This document shows positions 23,019-34,771 of a stretch of DNA of 64,000 bases, one piece after another. The notes under the pieces were generated by a model. The model ran no database searches and was not told where the DNA came from. It was given only the letters and a program-made list of their open reading frames with translations. Location: the NCBI GenBank assembly GCA_022457065.1, contig JAJGBQ010000002.1:372001-436000 (forward strand), given 5' to 3'. Made by a program: the position numbers and the translations under genes. Source of the DNA: Curvularia sp. ZM96. Its lineage: Eukaryota > Ascomycota > Dothideomycetes > Pleosporales > Pleosporaceae. Positions within the stretch are counted from its first letter, which is position 1; each line of letters starts with the position of its first letter.

Positions 23019-23712
23019 GGTTTTCGAACGAGTTCAGCGAGTCTCGATATGCTAAAACTATTCTGGGTCTGCACTCGCACTGGAAGAAGTGCGCTTTTGT
23101 TGAATAATAATGTAGGCGAAGGTAAGCGATGACGTGTGATGAACGTTTCGCAAAGCTATACTGATGTAGTAACGGGCTAGGTCATCGGCCTTCTTTAAGC
23201 ATCCACGCCTCAGCCTGCCTAAACTAGTGTCACGTAGAAGATTGGTCACGCGCTCGCGAAAAGCTGGCGGAAACCAGGATTGTCGTACTATAATAACATT
23301 ACCCCGTTGATAGAGGTGAAGAAAGGCGACGATTATGACTAATTAGGTATAGGTTAGATAACCAACTGATAAAGCATATATGCCTCGGCTTAGCTATACT
23401 AGTAGACACAGAGCTAAAGGGCGTGTGTAAGTTAGTGGGTATAAGCAATCTGCATTATCGCGCTGAAGAAGTTCTAGAGGCTGTAAGGATCGCACTTGTG
23501 TTGGAAGAAGCTGAGATACCCATGCGCGGAAAGTCTCTAGCGTTAACGCAATGCAAGAGCAGGGATTACCACTTTCTAGAAAGGAGTTAGCGGCGGCATG
23601 GTGTTCCTATAGACCAAGGATGAGAACTGTTAAAGCAAGGTCTACTCCATCGATCTGGAAAGTACGAAAGTACGCAAGTACTGATACTGTCCTGTTCCTA
23701 TACGTATACTTG
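23019..23712. other. Intergenic, nothing recognised
   Basis: No gene or repeat recognised between the regulator-like gene and the OYE fragment. Confidence 0.45.
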
Positions 23713-24018
23713 TCAGAGAACATGTAGAACTAACTTCTGGTGTTGAGCTATGCGGTCCTTTAGCTCAAGGCTACGGAGCCTTAGTGGGGTGAAGAGCTTC
23801 GGGATCTTAGAGCTGACGTCCAGCATTCCGATCGCAGTTCCGGCCGGCGGATCCTGCTGAGGAGTGAAGTATGAAACCCGTAAGATTAGCAAGGTGCACG
23901 AGCATGGATAGTAGAATGTACATACACCAGGCGCGGCCTTGTTAGTCAGATGGTTCTCGCCCTTGACATCCGTTGGAAGGGCATGGTGAGAGTGCGCAGT
24001 ATCGGCATCGGGTGCCAT
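23713..24018 (-). pseudogene. N-terminal fragment of an Old Yellow Enzyme-family gene
   Basis: The frame contains the recognisable start of an NADH:flavin oxidoreductase: YFTPQQDPPAGTA followed by IPKLFTPLRLRSLELKDRI, which matches the family's PxLFxPLxIRxxxxKNRI entry. Immediately after this it ends in a short unrelated tail and stop, so the flavin-binding barrel is absent. An upstream intron is likely (GTGTATGT donor), but the expected AG just before VSYFTP reads CGG, suggesting a damaged acceptor. Interpreted as a broken remnant, separate from the intact OYE-family gene at 28.8 kb. Confidence 0.6.
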
Positions 24019-25960
24019 TGTCGCGGTGTGCTCGAGTAGCCTGAAAAGAAGAAAAGACAGGTATCAAAGTGCGAAGGTTTAATGGAAGCTGGCGGTCTAG
24101 AGTGAAAAGCCTTCTGGATAACTCTATATCCATTCCCATCCTTTGCTGGGATCCTGATAGTGACTTTTATGCTTCACGTTGTCTCTTACAGACCCTTGTC
24201 GCGAGGAGAAAAGCGCCCCGCCTCCCCAGTTGAAGCTCGAACGCCACCCTATTATATGCCAATATTGATTTGTAATGCTGACATCTGTAGCTAAGTATAC
24301 TGATGCTCCGCGAGAATGCGCTGCATCTTTCCTAGGTGAAAAAGTAAATGGGTTCTCAAACCTGTATTCACGCATGACCCATTGTCTCCCTTGGGCTCCA
24401 CAGCATCATTCTAATGTGGCATTCTTAAACATGAGCTGTCAAATTATGAATGCAACACACCAGTGAATGATCAATGTGAACATTGCCTGTGATGTTCACA
24501 ACTGAAGTTCTAGTTAGCCCAGTTGATGTGGAGTCTGGGTCTCACCGAGACGAGTAGTCTTCGGGAGCTTCAATTGGGTAATCTAGAATTCCTCGAGGGC
24601 TGATCGCTCCAACCAGAGGGTTCTCAAAAGTATGGAAGATTGTTATGTATCTAACGGGTTTTGCGAGGATCTGCTAATAGAAGTGAGACACATAGGCAGC
24701 TTCACTAAGCTTTACTGCGAGAATCATGCTGTCACAGGCTAGGCATGATCTAAACGAGACACAGGAAATATGCTGTATTGTTGTTCTAGCCATGCTCCTC
24801 ACGAAAAACGGAGAGCGACAGTAACCCGCACCACAGACAACACTGTTGCTTTGCATCAACATCGTTTGACCCATTATTATTTTCGCACTTCAAGCGCGAC
24901 ACATGCTAGTACGCGAGAAGCGCAAGTGGCGCCGTAAAGCCAGCAAGCAGGGAGTGCAGTTTGCCAGAGGCCAAGCCGCTAGAAATGGAGTTAAGGGACC
25001 GCGCAAGAGAGTAAGACCGGTATCGGCATGGGGGTTGAAATGTCGAAAATTAGAAGGTATGCCGTGGATTGTAAACCTCTAGGCCAAAACATCCCTCAGG
25101 AACATCCCTAGACACTTACCGCTCCCTACTTGTGCTAATCGTACTCTTAGTCGCGCTCGCACTCGCACTCTGAACATGTTTAGTCCAATTCCGGTCATCC
25201 ACCAAGATGCTTATTAAGCTGCTAAGCTTCTTACCAAGAAGGCATTAAGTAGATGCGAGAAGATGTGATGTTTACAATGTACCCCGCGCCTGCCAAATTG
25301 AATTTACCACTCCTACTAGAATAGGCTTAGTCTCCACTTCGTAGACTCCATGCGCAGCCTAATGGATAGTATGGGCCGAGATGGGCGGAGCTCAACGGTA
25401 TCTACCCGTGCACGATACCGATTAAGAGTTGCATTTACGACACCTGAACTGATCAAGGCCCGCTACTGTGCAGAGGCGGAGTGAGGGGCCAGTTGAAGGT
25501 TAGCCTTGCTGCAAGATGATCCTCATCCTCTTACCTTATTGAGACAAACCTAAAAATCAACAATGACTATGAACACAAATCGCTCAGCATTCGGATCTTT
25601 TAAGGCTCCTTGCCTGATTGTTTCATTACATAGTGGGGAAATTGGAGCGTCCCATTTCTTACCTACGGAAGAGTGGCTAAACCCGGTGGATTATCAAACT
25701 TTATGCAAAGCCCAAACTAACTACAGTAGGATTGACGTCCGCGTTAGTTGCAGCTGGAGATACAACGACGTTGCGTGATGCACTAAGCAAACATCTAAAC
25801 AATTAGCTACAACACTTACTAAGATTCTAATATACCCCCGAGGCTCCATGGAGGGGTTTTGGAAAGGTACATATTTCTCCATTCATCACACCATAGATGT
25901 ACACATCCTCTCTGCTCACTACTGAAACTTGGATCGCAGTCTGGTTTTGACTTTTTCACA
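24019..25960. other. Long intergenic region
   Basis: Nearly 2 kb with only short frames (for example a 71-codon one at 25563-25778) and no recognised family. It should contain the promoter of the reductase at 25961. Confidence 0.4.
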
Positions 25961-27208
25961 ATGGCAACTTCAACCTCCAACCAAGCTTGGACAATCCCCT
26001 CCTCAGCATCCAAGGTCACCGATCTCACGAAACAAACCAAGCCTATCCCAACTCCAGGCCCAAAGCAAGTCCTCGTCAAAATGACAGCCGCATCCCTCAA
26101 CTTCCGCGACGTTCTGATCTCCACCCGGTCTCCTGCTTACCCGGGAACCCACAAACCGGACCTCGTGCCCGGCTCCGACGGCGCAGGAACAATCTACACC
26201 CCTGGTCCTTCATCTACATGGGCCGGCAAAGAAGGTACCCCGGTCCTCCTGCACTGTAGCTCCTGGCTCGAGGGAGACGTACGGAATCTCCGAGGCGATG
26301 TAGTATTTGGCGGGACAGATGTAGATGGCACCTTACAGGAGTGGATGGTCGTTGACGATGAGTGGGTCATCGAGGCGCCGAAGAATCTGAGTGCAGTTGA
26401 GAGCGCGGGTCTAGTGACTGCAGGAACAACGGCATGGGCGGCTATACGGGGTGGTTTGGATGGACGACTGGATGGTAGCTTGGGAGAGTGGAAGGGGGAA
26501 TGGACGGAGAAGAGGTTGCAGGGGAAGACAGTGCTTACTATGGGAACGGGCGGAGTGAGTTGTTTTGCCATACAGGTATGTATTCTCCTTCATACCCTTG
26601 CTCAATTCTAGTGGACTTTGCATAGTGTAGAACCAAGACGATAATGACGGAGAATGAACAGATCGCAGCCGCCCTTGGCGCAACTGTAATCGCCACATCC
26701 TCATCAGACAGCAAGCTCGACTTCGCCAAATCGCTCGGCGCCACCCATACCATCAACTACTCTAAAATACCGGACTGGGACAACGAAGTGCTTCGCATCA
26801 CGGGCGGAAACGGCGTCGACCATGTCATTGAAACTGGTGGCGCAGGAACACTGATGAAGTCTGTCAATAGTACGCGACCAGGCGGGCTCATCAGTCTTCT
26901 TGGAATTTTGACGCCAAACGAGGCCATTTCTGCGGCGTTTGTTCCGAGCGTGTTGTTCGGTGCTAAGATTGGTGAGTCAATGTGGTGAATGGAACTGGAG
27001 AGCGAGCGATTGCTGACTGTGTGCAGTGAAAGGATGTACAGCGTTTAGTCGCGATGCCCTCGCCGAGTTTGCGAAGCTCGTTGACGCCAACGGGATCAAG
27101 CCTGTCATAGCGCAGTCGTTTGATTTCCCCCAAATGGTTGAAGCATTTCAAGCCTTGCAGAAGCAAAACGCGGTGGGAAAGATTGTAGTCAAAATTAGTG
27201 GCTCGTAA
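25961..27208 (+). CDS. Zinc-independent MDR alcohol dehydrogenase/quinone reductase, 368 aa
   Basis: Three exons: 25961-26575, 26662-26971 and 27027-27208, with 86- and 55-nt introns. The GroES-like N-terminal half (VLVKMTAASLNFRDVLI; PDLVPGSDGAGTI) leads to the Rossmann cofactor loop GTGGVS (195-200) and the VIATSSSDSKLDFAKSLGA segment typical of medium-chain dehydrogenases. The catalytic zinc Cys/His of true alcohol dehydrogenases is replaced (SLNFRD), so this belongs with NADPH-dependent quinone oxidoreductase-like enzymes. The exact substrate is unknown. It lies on the same strand as the OYE-family gene 1.5 kb downstream; a joint role in reducing an activated carbonyl or enone is possible but unproven. 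No targeting signal is seen, so it is probably cytosolic. Confidence 0.88.
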
Positions 27209-28759
27209 AATATCACCAATCTTCCGTTAAGACAATCATAGCTGATGCATTCTCCACCTTTCACGACCCATCCAAACAATGATTTCAGAGACTTAATGGA
27301 CAATAGATGCCAAGGAGAGGAAGAGAGCTAAGCATTACGTAGCAGCAATATTGAATGCGCCCTTCAAGCTACCAATATGGGGCCACTCAATCCGGATGTG
27401 TCATTCACTAAGTTTGACGATGCTATCATCCTTTATCATTCCTTACACCCTCCTCTCTTCTATCAGAATTTTACTGTTAATACACCCAAAGCTGTGCTCC
27501 AAATGAAGAAGCAACAGAAAGCTGTAAGAGTCCGGGCACTTGAGTTTCAGCAACGATCAGCACGACCTGTGATAGAGACAGTGATAGAGATGGAAACTGG
27601 TATGGGTATGGAAAGTGATACCGAGCTGACTTCGCAGACAGCAGCAATCAACAAGATGGTGGAGCTGTTTGAGTGTGCACAGGCTTTCAGATACAGCATC
27701 CAAGGAGAAGGTCATACATTGGAGTAGGTAATTGAATTATTCCAGCCGCCTGCAGCGCCCCTAGAAGCGGCTCAAGTATGGTTGAAGGGTGATGCACCAC
27801 TACAGCCTTCCGATCGAGCTATGGCGTTAAAGAATAGCCATACTGTACAAAACCAACCATGAACATATGGAAGCGTCAATCACTCCAAACGCAAGGCCAG
27901 GGTATATCCGGACCTAGAATGTTATCCTTTCCTTGAATCGTCCTTTTTCGATCTGCGCTCCAGCTTTTGACGCTAGACTCTTAGGGAACATTATGCGAGG
28001 GCGATTCACTGCTTTTCTACGCTTGCCTATGCGCCACGGCGGCTTATGAACTTACTTTTCTACCGCCGCAAAATAAAAAAGGCCTGAACGCAAGCTTCAC
28101 GAAGAATGCTTTTGCTAGATTATTCAACGCCCTATCTGCATGACCTGCATGCATTCTGTCAGCTAACTTGGACGTGATACAATAGAATCTCGCTAAACCT
28201 TTTCTGGAGTATGGTTATCCTTGTTCTTGCATTGCATTAACGCATTGCACTTCCCGGGCAGTGGGATTGCCGTCTCATCTAATACATGTAGCTTGCAGTA
28301 ATCTTTACAGCCTTCGGAGCTTTACAGCGCGCTAATTCAGGTAGTTCGTAATACATAATCTCCTTACAAAGCCGCAGGGTTACATACATGATTAGTCTAG
28401 ATTACAGGAGCAAGACATGCGATTATGTCCTTCCCGAATAGAACACTAGCACCTTGGCAGAATATATCGGGAAGGCCGGCGCTATATCTGAAGAACGCCA
28501 GTTAAAACTTCAATATCCGACACTGGCATCGACTACCGGTTAGTCATTTGAAAGAAAAATCGTCTCCTGGCCGACTATCGGTAGTATGATCCTTGCGGAC
28601 ATACAACATGTGGGGACGCCCGCCTTTTTGTAGAGGAACAACGGATACATTAACTCACCTTTCTCTTTTTCCCCATAAGTCAATCTTCAGGATCATTTTA
28701 TACTATTTTCAATACACATTTCGAACCTCAATCCCTAGCCCCTCGTGTTGACATCAACA
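27209..28759. other. Intergenic with a possible broken ORF
   Basis: A 116-codon frame starts at ATG 27377 and stops at 27727, but the same frame stays open for another 43 codons beyond that TAG (to 27861). No family is recognised, so it may be a decayed gene. The remainder (27862-28759) shows nothing. Confidence 0.35.
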
Positions 28760-30178
28760 ATGGCACCTCTACGTTACATATCCAAGACTGCCGACCCCTC
28801 CCCTCTAGCTCAACCCCTCACCTTCCCCTTCTCCAATCGCACATCACCAAATCGCTTCCTCAAAGCGGCGATGAGCGAGCGCCTCTCAACTTGGCATACA
28901 AGAGAATACCCTAAGCGTGGCATTCCCACTCCTGAGCTAATCAACATCTATCGTCGGTGGGGCGAGGGCAGCCTCGGACATATTTTGACTGGCAACATCA
29001 TGATCGACTATGACCAACTCGAAGCACCCGGAAACATGATAATCCCGCCTGCTGCAGAGTTCTCAGGCGATCGCTTTTCTAGATTCAGAGACCTTGCCAC
29101 TGCTGCGAAGAAACACGGCTCTTTGATCGTAGGCCAAGTCTGCCATCCTGGACGCCAGGTCGAGGATCGGATACAGGAAGATCCCGTCTCGGCAAGTGAC
29201 ATCCAACTAAGAGCTACACCATTTGGCGTTAGTTACGCAAAACCGCATGCAGCAAGTCAGAAGGAAATTGATGCTATTGTGGAGAATTTTGCGCATGCGG
29301 CGGAGTTTCTGGAGAAGGCGGGATTTGATGGGATACAATTACATGCTGCTCACGGTACGTTACCTTCCCCCTCTTGGCATTAACTAGGATAGAGACAACA
29401 ATGCTAATTATAAACAGGGTATTTGCTGGCGCAATTTTTGTCCGAGAGTACAAATAAGAGAACTGACCAGTATAACGGGAGCCTCACCAACCGCGCGCGC
29501 TTGGTCATCGATGTAGCTCACGCGATCCAGAAACGTGTCTCCCCTAGCTTCATCATTGGCATCAAATTAAACAGCGTCGAATTCCAATCTGGCGGCTTCC
29601 AGCCAGAAGAAGCGCGCGAGCTTGTTAAACTACTCGAAGCAAACCGTTTCGACTTCGTGGAGCTATCTGGTGGGACCTATGAGGAGAATGCATTTCAGCA
29701 TAAGAGAGAGAGTAGTGTAAAAAGGGAGGCTTTCTTTATCGAGTTTGCAGATCTCATTGTCCCAGCCCTGAGTAAGACGAAGAGTTATGTTACAGGTGGC
29801 TTCAGGACGGTTAGTGCGATGGTAGATGCGCTAGGTACGGTTGATGGGGTGGGACTGGCGAGGCCACTGTGCGCGGAGCCGCGCTTTGTGAAGGATTTGC
29901 TTGAGGGGAAGGTAACTAGCGCGTTCAAGCACGTCTTCGACGAGAACGACTTTGCCTTTACCAATTTCTTAGCCGGTACTCAAATGCGCCAAATCGGTAA
30001 AGATCAGGAACCGCTGGACGCTAGTGATAATGAAGTCGCTGAAGGGTTCAGGAAGGACTTTAATAGGTTCATGGAGTTGTCGAAGAAAGATGCTAACCTT
30101 GAGATGTGGGGTTATGCGGATTTGGAGAACGTGACTGCTGTGCCGTATGGAAGTGCTGCTGGGAATTTGATGGTTTGA
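28760..30178 (+). CDS. NADH:flavin oxidoreductase (Old Yellow Enzyme family), 451 aa
   Basis: Two exons: 28760-29354 and 29418-30178, joined across a 63-nt intron at HAAHG|YLLAQFLS. The product is a TIM-barrel flavoenzyme: an FMN-binding N-terminal motif around NRFLKAAMSERLS, HPGRQ, the hallmark GFDGIQLHAAHGYLLAQFLS, and the C-terminal phosphate-binding stretch YVTGGFRT...VDGVGLARPLCAEP. Family members reduce activated C=C bonds with NAD(P)H. Length fits fungal members that carry a C-terminal extension (here about residues 380-451, with no recognised domain). The ATG at 28760 is the first in frame and gives the usual N-terminus; an upstream TTG is ignored. Cytosolic location is likely. It could pair functionally with the MDR reductase upstream. 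Confidence 0.9.
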
Positions 30179-31590
30179 GAGCCGGTTCAGGATGAGTGTA
30201 AAGAGGCTGCGCAGGAAGCTAATAGTAGCTATGAGCAGACAGGGCTATGTCATTCACTCCATCATGTGTCATGGGTCGACCTATATGTAAGAACCTCCGA
30301 TCGCTTTCAGCTAGAAGCGTAGATAATGCATCCATACATACAATACATATAAAAACTTGCCATAGTTCTTTGCAATAGCATCCCGCCTTTATTGTTTGAC
30401 AACTTTATAGATGTATGTTTTTTACTGTCTTTGTAATGTACAACGATGTTACCAGGACTGGGTTGATTGTAAGAAGCAGGGTGATGAGAAGCACTATTAG
30501 CATCTCCAAGATCTACTTACTTAACTAGAATATTCAAGATAGTAACGTGACTGTACCGTTACAGTCTTGTTACATAATATTAACTATTACGTGAATAACG
30601 TAGTTGTAGCATGTTTGCTTTTGTACTTGAAACTGGAGTTTCCGTGCACCTGAGACGTGCCCTGGTCCACAGCGCAACTACAAGAACAGGTCTGTGACCA
30701 TCCGTAGCAATTAACCCAGTCCTCATTTCCACTTTCACCACATTTAGAGATAATAATGCGTCCGTATCATTTATAAACCTCTAGTGGATAAAATACCTAT
30801 TTGCCTATTCTGCATTATTCGCCTTGAATTAATCTTTTGAAGCGGTAGTCTTAATGCTTGTTATTTTAGCGTATACTATTAGATAGTAGTATGCTATTAA
30901 GATTAATACTGTTAGATAGTAGTATACCATTATGACTAATACTTTTAATACTTTTGTAGAGACACAAATTTTTAAGTAGGAATGCTATGATATCTGTCTC
31001 TCTAATATATATAGAGTCTTAACACTAGAAGTCTTATATTACTTTTACTCCAGATCTACTTTTAATATCTACTACCTCTTACGCTATAGCACTTTTATAT
31101 TCTCTACTAGGTTATAACCCTGTAGTTAGTACACGTTAACCGTCCTCCCTACAAGCTTTGCTAGAAGTGATCGTCGATCTTTGGCGAGGCTGAAGTGGCG
31201 AATCTTGATTATGTGCTTCTATATATAGTAGAACATTCTTGTACCTTCGCTGTGGCAAATTAGCTAGTTATATATTTATGTGATTCCTAGGAGCTGTACG
31301 AAATAGAGACAATAACGAACATATTAAGTTAGTCTCTTCATTGCTCATTCCATTGCAATCAACCGGTTCTCTCCTTTCTGTTGCTTGCCCACATAATCTA
31401 TAGTATACTCTTAGTCAAGCAGATAGTAGAAGTTATTTAAAGAAAAAAAGAATTCAACGTGTTGTATTCAAACTACTCTTGAAATAGCATTTACTTTTAA
31501 TAATCCTAACTAATACAATTTTGGTAGTAACAGTACACTCCTGAACAAAATACATATAAACTAACGAACTTCTCTCTACTACAGGTGTCA
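30179..31590. other. Intergenic, AT-rich, with small repeats
   Basis: Lies downstream of the OYE-family gene and of the convergent protease gene. Holds a hairpin (GACTGTA at 30549-30555, loop of four, TACAGTC at 30560-30566) and a 33-bp tandem duplication. AT-rich from about 30,830 to 31,100, but less mutated than the islands above. Confidence 0.5.
30874..30939. repeat. 33-bp tandem duplication
   Basis: Two adjacent units, 30874-30906 and 30907-30939, sharing the core TTAGATAGTAGTAT with a handful of transition differences. Confidence 0.7.
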
Positions 31591-32409
31591 TCAGTTGTTG
31601 GGGTTGATATACTGAACTGAAACGCCTTGGATCTGAGGTCCGGTGTGCTCATAGAATGACTTTGTGTCAATCCTGTCGCTTGGCTGCAACTGGGGCGGAA
31701 AGGTATAGCTCATGACCGACAAGGGGTTTCGTATTCCCAATACCACAAATGGACCGCCGCCTTCTTCTTCTGGTGCAAACTCGTGTCTGAGTCCCAGAAC
31801 ATGTCCAAGTTCATGAAGGAAGACATTGTACAAGTAGTTGACATATCCTGGCTGGAAAGCCTTCAGATAAACGTACATATTATTGAGATCTTCCGAATTT
31901 GGGAAGAATGCTCTCGCAAGCGTGTCACCGCCATCGCCACCGTACTTAAGGACGAAGCAGGCGTTTTCTAGCCTACTAACCCGTTTGAATTTAACACCGA
32001 GGTTGAGTGAGTTCCACGTAGTTGCAGCCTCGTTGAGTTGGTATGCAGCGAAGATAGCATGGTTGTTGCTTGGCCAGCCTCCAGCGTACACGGCAAAATT
32101 AACCGTGGTGTTCGTCTTCCAGCGAGTAATAGTGCCATAGAGTCCCACCACGATCGATGTCGGATCTGAAGAAGTAGGCATGTCGCTGCTCTGCGCTTGA
32201 GTGACGCAGGGGTACTTTCGCGCAGCAATTGCAAGGTCGGATGTAGAAAGAGTCGATTCCAGTCTCTTAATATCTTGTTCAACTTTGTCAGGATCGAGAA
32301 CTGACACATCTTTATTTTGTTTCTTCATTTCATCCTCCATTTCTTTGATCTTCTTTTTCTTCGCTTCTTTTGGGCTCACCGTCTCTTCAGGTCGCTTCGG
32401 GTCAGACAT
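31591..32409 (-). CDS. Metzincin-type zinc metalloprotease, 272 aa
   Basis: Single exon. The zinc site HELGHVLGLRH (199-209) fits HExxHxxGxxH exactly, and a Met-turn (SVMSY, Met233) follows 24 residues later, defining a metzincin; the spacing is closest to matrixin- or astacin-like fungal proteases. Residues 1-55 are a Lys/Glu-rich predicted coiled coil. The start is the only ATG in frame; the frame is open for about 40 codons upstream without an ATG. No signal peptide is present in this model, which is odd for a family that is normally secreted. Either an upstream signal exon has been missed or the enzyme is intracellular. A TATA-like element lies 165 bp upstream. Confidence 0.82.
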   Translation of the reverse strand: MSDPKRPEETVSPKEAKKKKIKEMEDEMKKQNKDVSVLDPDKVEQDIKRLESTLSTSDLAIAARKYPCVTQAQSSDMPTSSDPTSIVVGLYGTITRWKTNTTVNFAVYAGGWPSNNHAIFAAYQLNEAATTWNSLNLGVKFKRVSRLENACFVLKYGGDGGDTLARAFFPNSEDLNNMYVYLKAFQPGYVNYLYNVFLHELGHVLGLRHEFAPEEEGGGPFVVLGIRNPLSVMSYTFPPQLQPSDRIDTKSFYEHTGPQIQGVSVQYINPNN

Positions 32410-32573
32410 CGTTGGTGGTGTTTTAGGCGGCTTTGGATCTGTTCCACACCAATTTCCTGGATCACACTCCAGCTTGGTAAATGATGTGAAAGAGGCACTA
32501 CTATGAGCGGAGATAGAAAGTGAGAATTTCTCTGATCAGTTTGAAGACTATGCAGACCGAACTGATGATACAG

Positions 32574-32581
32574 TATTTATA
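32574..32581 (-). promoter_or_regulatory. TATA-like element of the metalloprotease gene
   Basis: Minus-strand TATAAATA, 165 bp upstream of the chosen start codon. Confidence 0.4.
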
Positions 32582-34771
32582 CTTAAATGGAATCCCTGTC
32601 ACTTGCCTTCTGACTTTGATGCAATGAGCTAACAATAGAATATGACAAACCCAGGGACATTAATAAAACCTCAGTTGATATTTCACAAGCTAGAGAATTA
32701 TATATTTACAAGGTAGAACCAAGGCATGTGAAGGTGGGGAAGGTAGGAATAGAGTTTAGAACTGCTCAACATACTACGGCTCCCCTCCTGGCTTTTAGTC
32801 TAGTATTCAGATCTTACATGCAAGATTCACATGCTGCATATAAAGTAGAATAAGTTATGTAAGTAGAATAGTAGAAGCTGCTCATTACTAATTTGCAGTC
32901 AGCTGAGAGTGATAACAGTTATGCATTCAGCCTCAGCTGAGAGTGACAACAGTTACGCTCTACTGCATATAACAGGTAGGGGTGGCACTCTTGCCAAGAG
33001 GTCAGTACTAGATGGTGTTGCAGCTGTGGGCAAAGGGTGGAGCAGCATTCGCTAAGCACTGTACATGTTGGATATCTTCGCTACTGTTCAGTCTCGTGTG
33101 TCTCAGGATGACTAGTCTGCGGGGTCTAGATAAGTTCATGAGCATATCATCCTACTCGTCGATAATCCATGGTTCGGAAGCCGAATGCTGCTGGACCATG
33201 ATGAGTCCTTTTGCTTCTGATTCCTGAATAGACCTGCTGGAGAACTGTATTAGCCAATAGGCCAGCACAAAAGCTTTTGAACCTTCGTGTGAATTTAGTT
33301 TGCACTGGTGATGCTGCAGCCAAGTGGTAGTCATGGGAGTTTCTGCCAGTCTCTGTTCGCTCGATCCATGAGAATTCCGCCAATGCATGCCACTAGGCTG
33401 CAGCTTATCTCCTCTATGCTGTAATCACTTTGTGATGGCTTGCATCTCTCTTCTTTGTGAAATGTGATATTGCACCTTTTCTCCGCTTACATGCGAACAA
33501 GGACTTTCCTCCTTATTATGCCCGAAAGGGTCTACATATCTTGAGATACAGCTGCTGTACATTTATACAGCGAGTGACTCCTTATATAAGCACTGCTATT
33601 ATTTTGGCATGGTAAGGTGCTTCATTTTAATTGTTCAATAATTCAGAAGGGCGTTAAATGTCATAGAATTGGAATTGTACATACACGTTGTTGGCGGCGA
33701 ACTTGATGCACAGCATCAGGTTCACGCAATTACTGGCCCAATTATCAAGGGTCCAGGTGATGAGTGATACCTCAAATTAATTCACAGACCTTGCGATGTA
33801 GTGCTGACCTAGCAGGAAAGTGTCAAGGTACTTCGTGACCCTACTATCACTAAGTAGACAGGGTTTTGTTGAGTGTAAAGTATGTTATACTCATGGCGAA
33901 TCTGCTTGCAGAATTAGGTGAGATGTTTGAAGCACTTTAATCAAGGACAACAGCCTGTGAGCGATGAAGTTAGCTCTGTTGCGAGATGGTAGACGCGACT
34001 TCGCAGCTATGTGCACACGCTAATATTTTATTCAACGCTTATGAAGCATGAATAAATGTCTCATGACGCATATATGCGGGGAGGTTAGGAACTAAAAAAG
34101 GGTCTACCGCGTCAGCGCCTGTCTGATTCCCGTCACGCGTCGCGCCCGCGAAATACAACGACATACTCACTTAATCCTAATTACTGACGAACTATCGTAG
34201 GCCAAGCGCTATTAGAAACCTTATCACTAATAACGCTATGCGATGGCCTTTATATAAGCCGCGTTAGGATGCTATAATTAATAGAACATGCACTCTCTTC
34301 TAATTATTCTGTCTATAATACCCACACCTAAGTGTGCGACACGAACACATAAAGTCTACGGTGCCTTTGCTCACTCTAGTATTGGCCAATTCAATTTTGC
34401 GGGGCGCCCGGGGTGGAGTTGTTTGTTAAAAACGTAATAAGGTAGGAGGCATTGGTAGTAGCTGCTGAGGTGGCGTTGTGGTGCATAAGAGTCCAGAACG
34501 AGTGGGGCACGCAATGCCCTTTGTAGCTAGCAAGCACATGACATCAACATTCACTATCTTGCGTAATCATTACTTTGGCCCGGTATTGATGGCGTTTACT
34601 AGATCAAAGACACTTCATTTCTGCACTTGTCATCTTGTAGATCAGACTAGTCCATTGAGCTATCGTCACCGATGTAAGATTCCATACGTTGAACAGGCAT
34701 CCTCTCTGGTCCAAAGGCGTCCGGCGGCATGAGCATCTATGTACATCAGATTGCAAGAATGAGACCATCCA
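32582..34771. other. Long intergenic region
   Basis: About 2.2 kb with no supported gene. It contains a 26-bp imperfect direct repeat with the core TCAGCTGAGAGTGAYAACAG (32899-32924 and 32933-32958) and some short frames at 33.0-33.4 kb that look vaguely protein-like but match no family I know. Confidence 0.4.

Noticed and set aside
33012..33388. Frames suggestive of a transposase remnant
   Set aside because: No DDE residues, terminal repeats or target duplication could be identified.
34630..34690. tRNA-like box A (TAGCTCAATGGA on the minus strand)
   Set aside because: No box B, no cloverleaf and no acceptor stem could be found.
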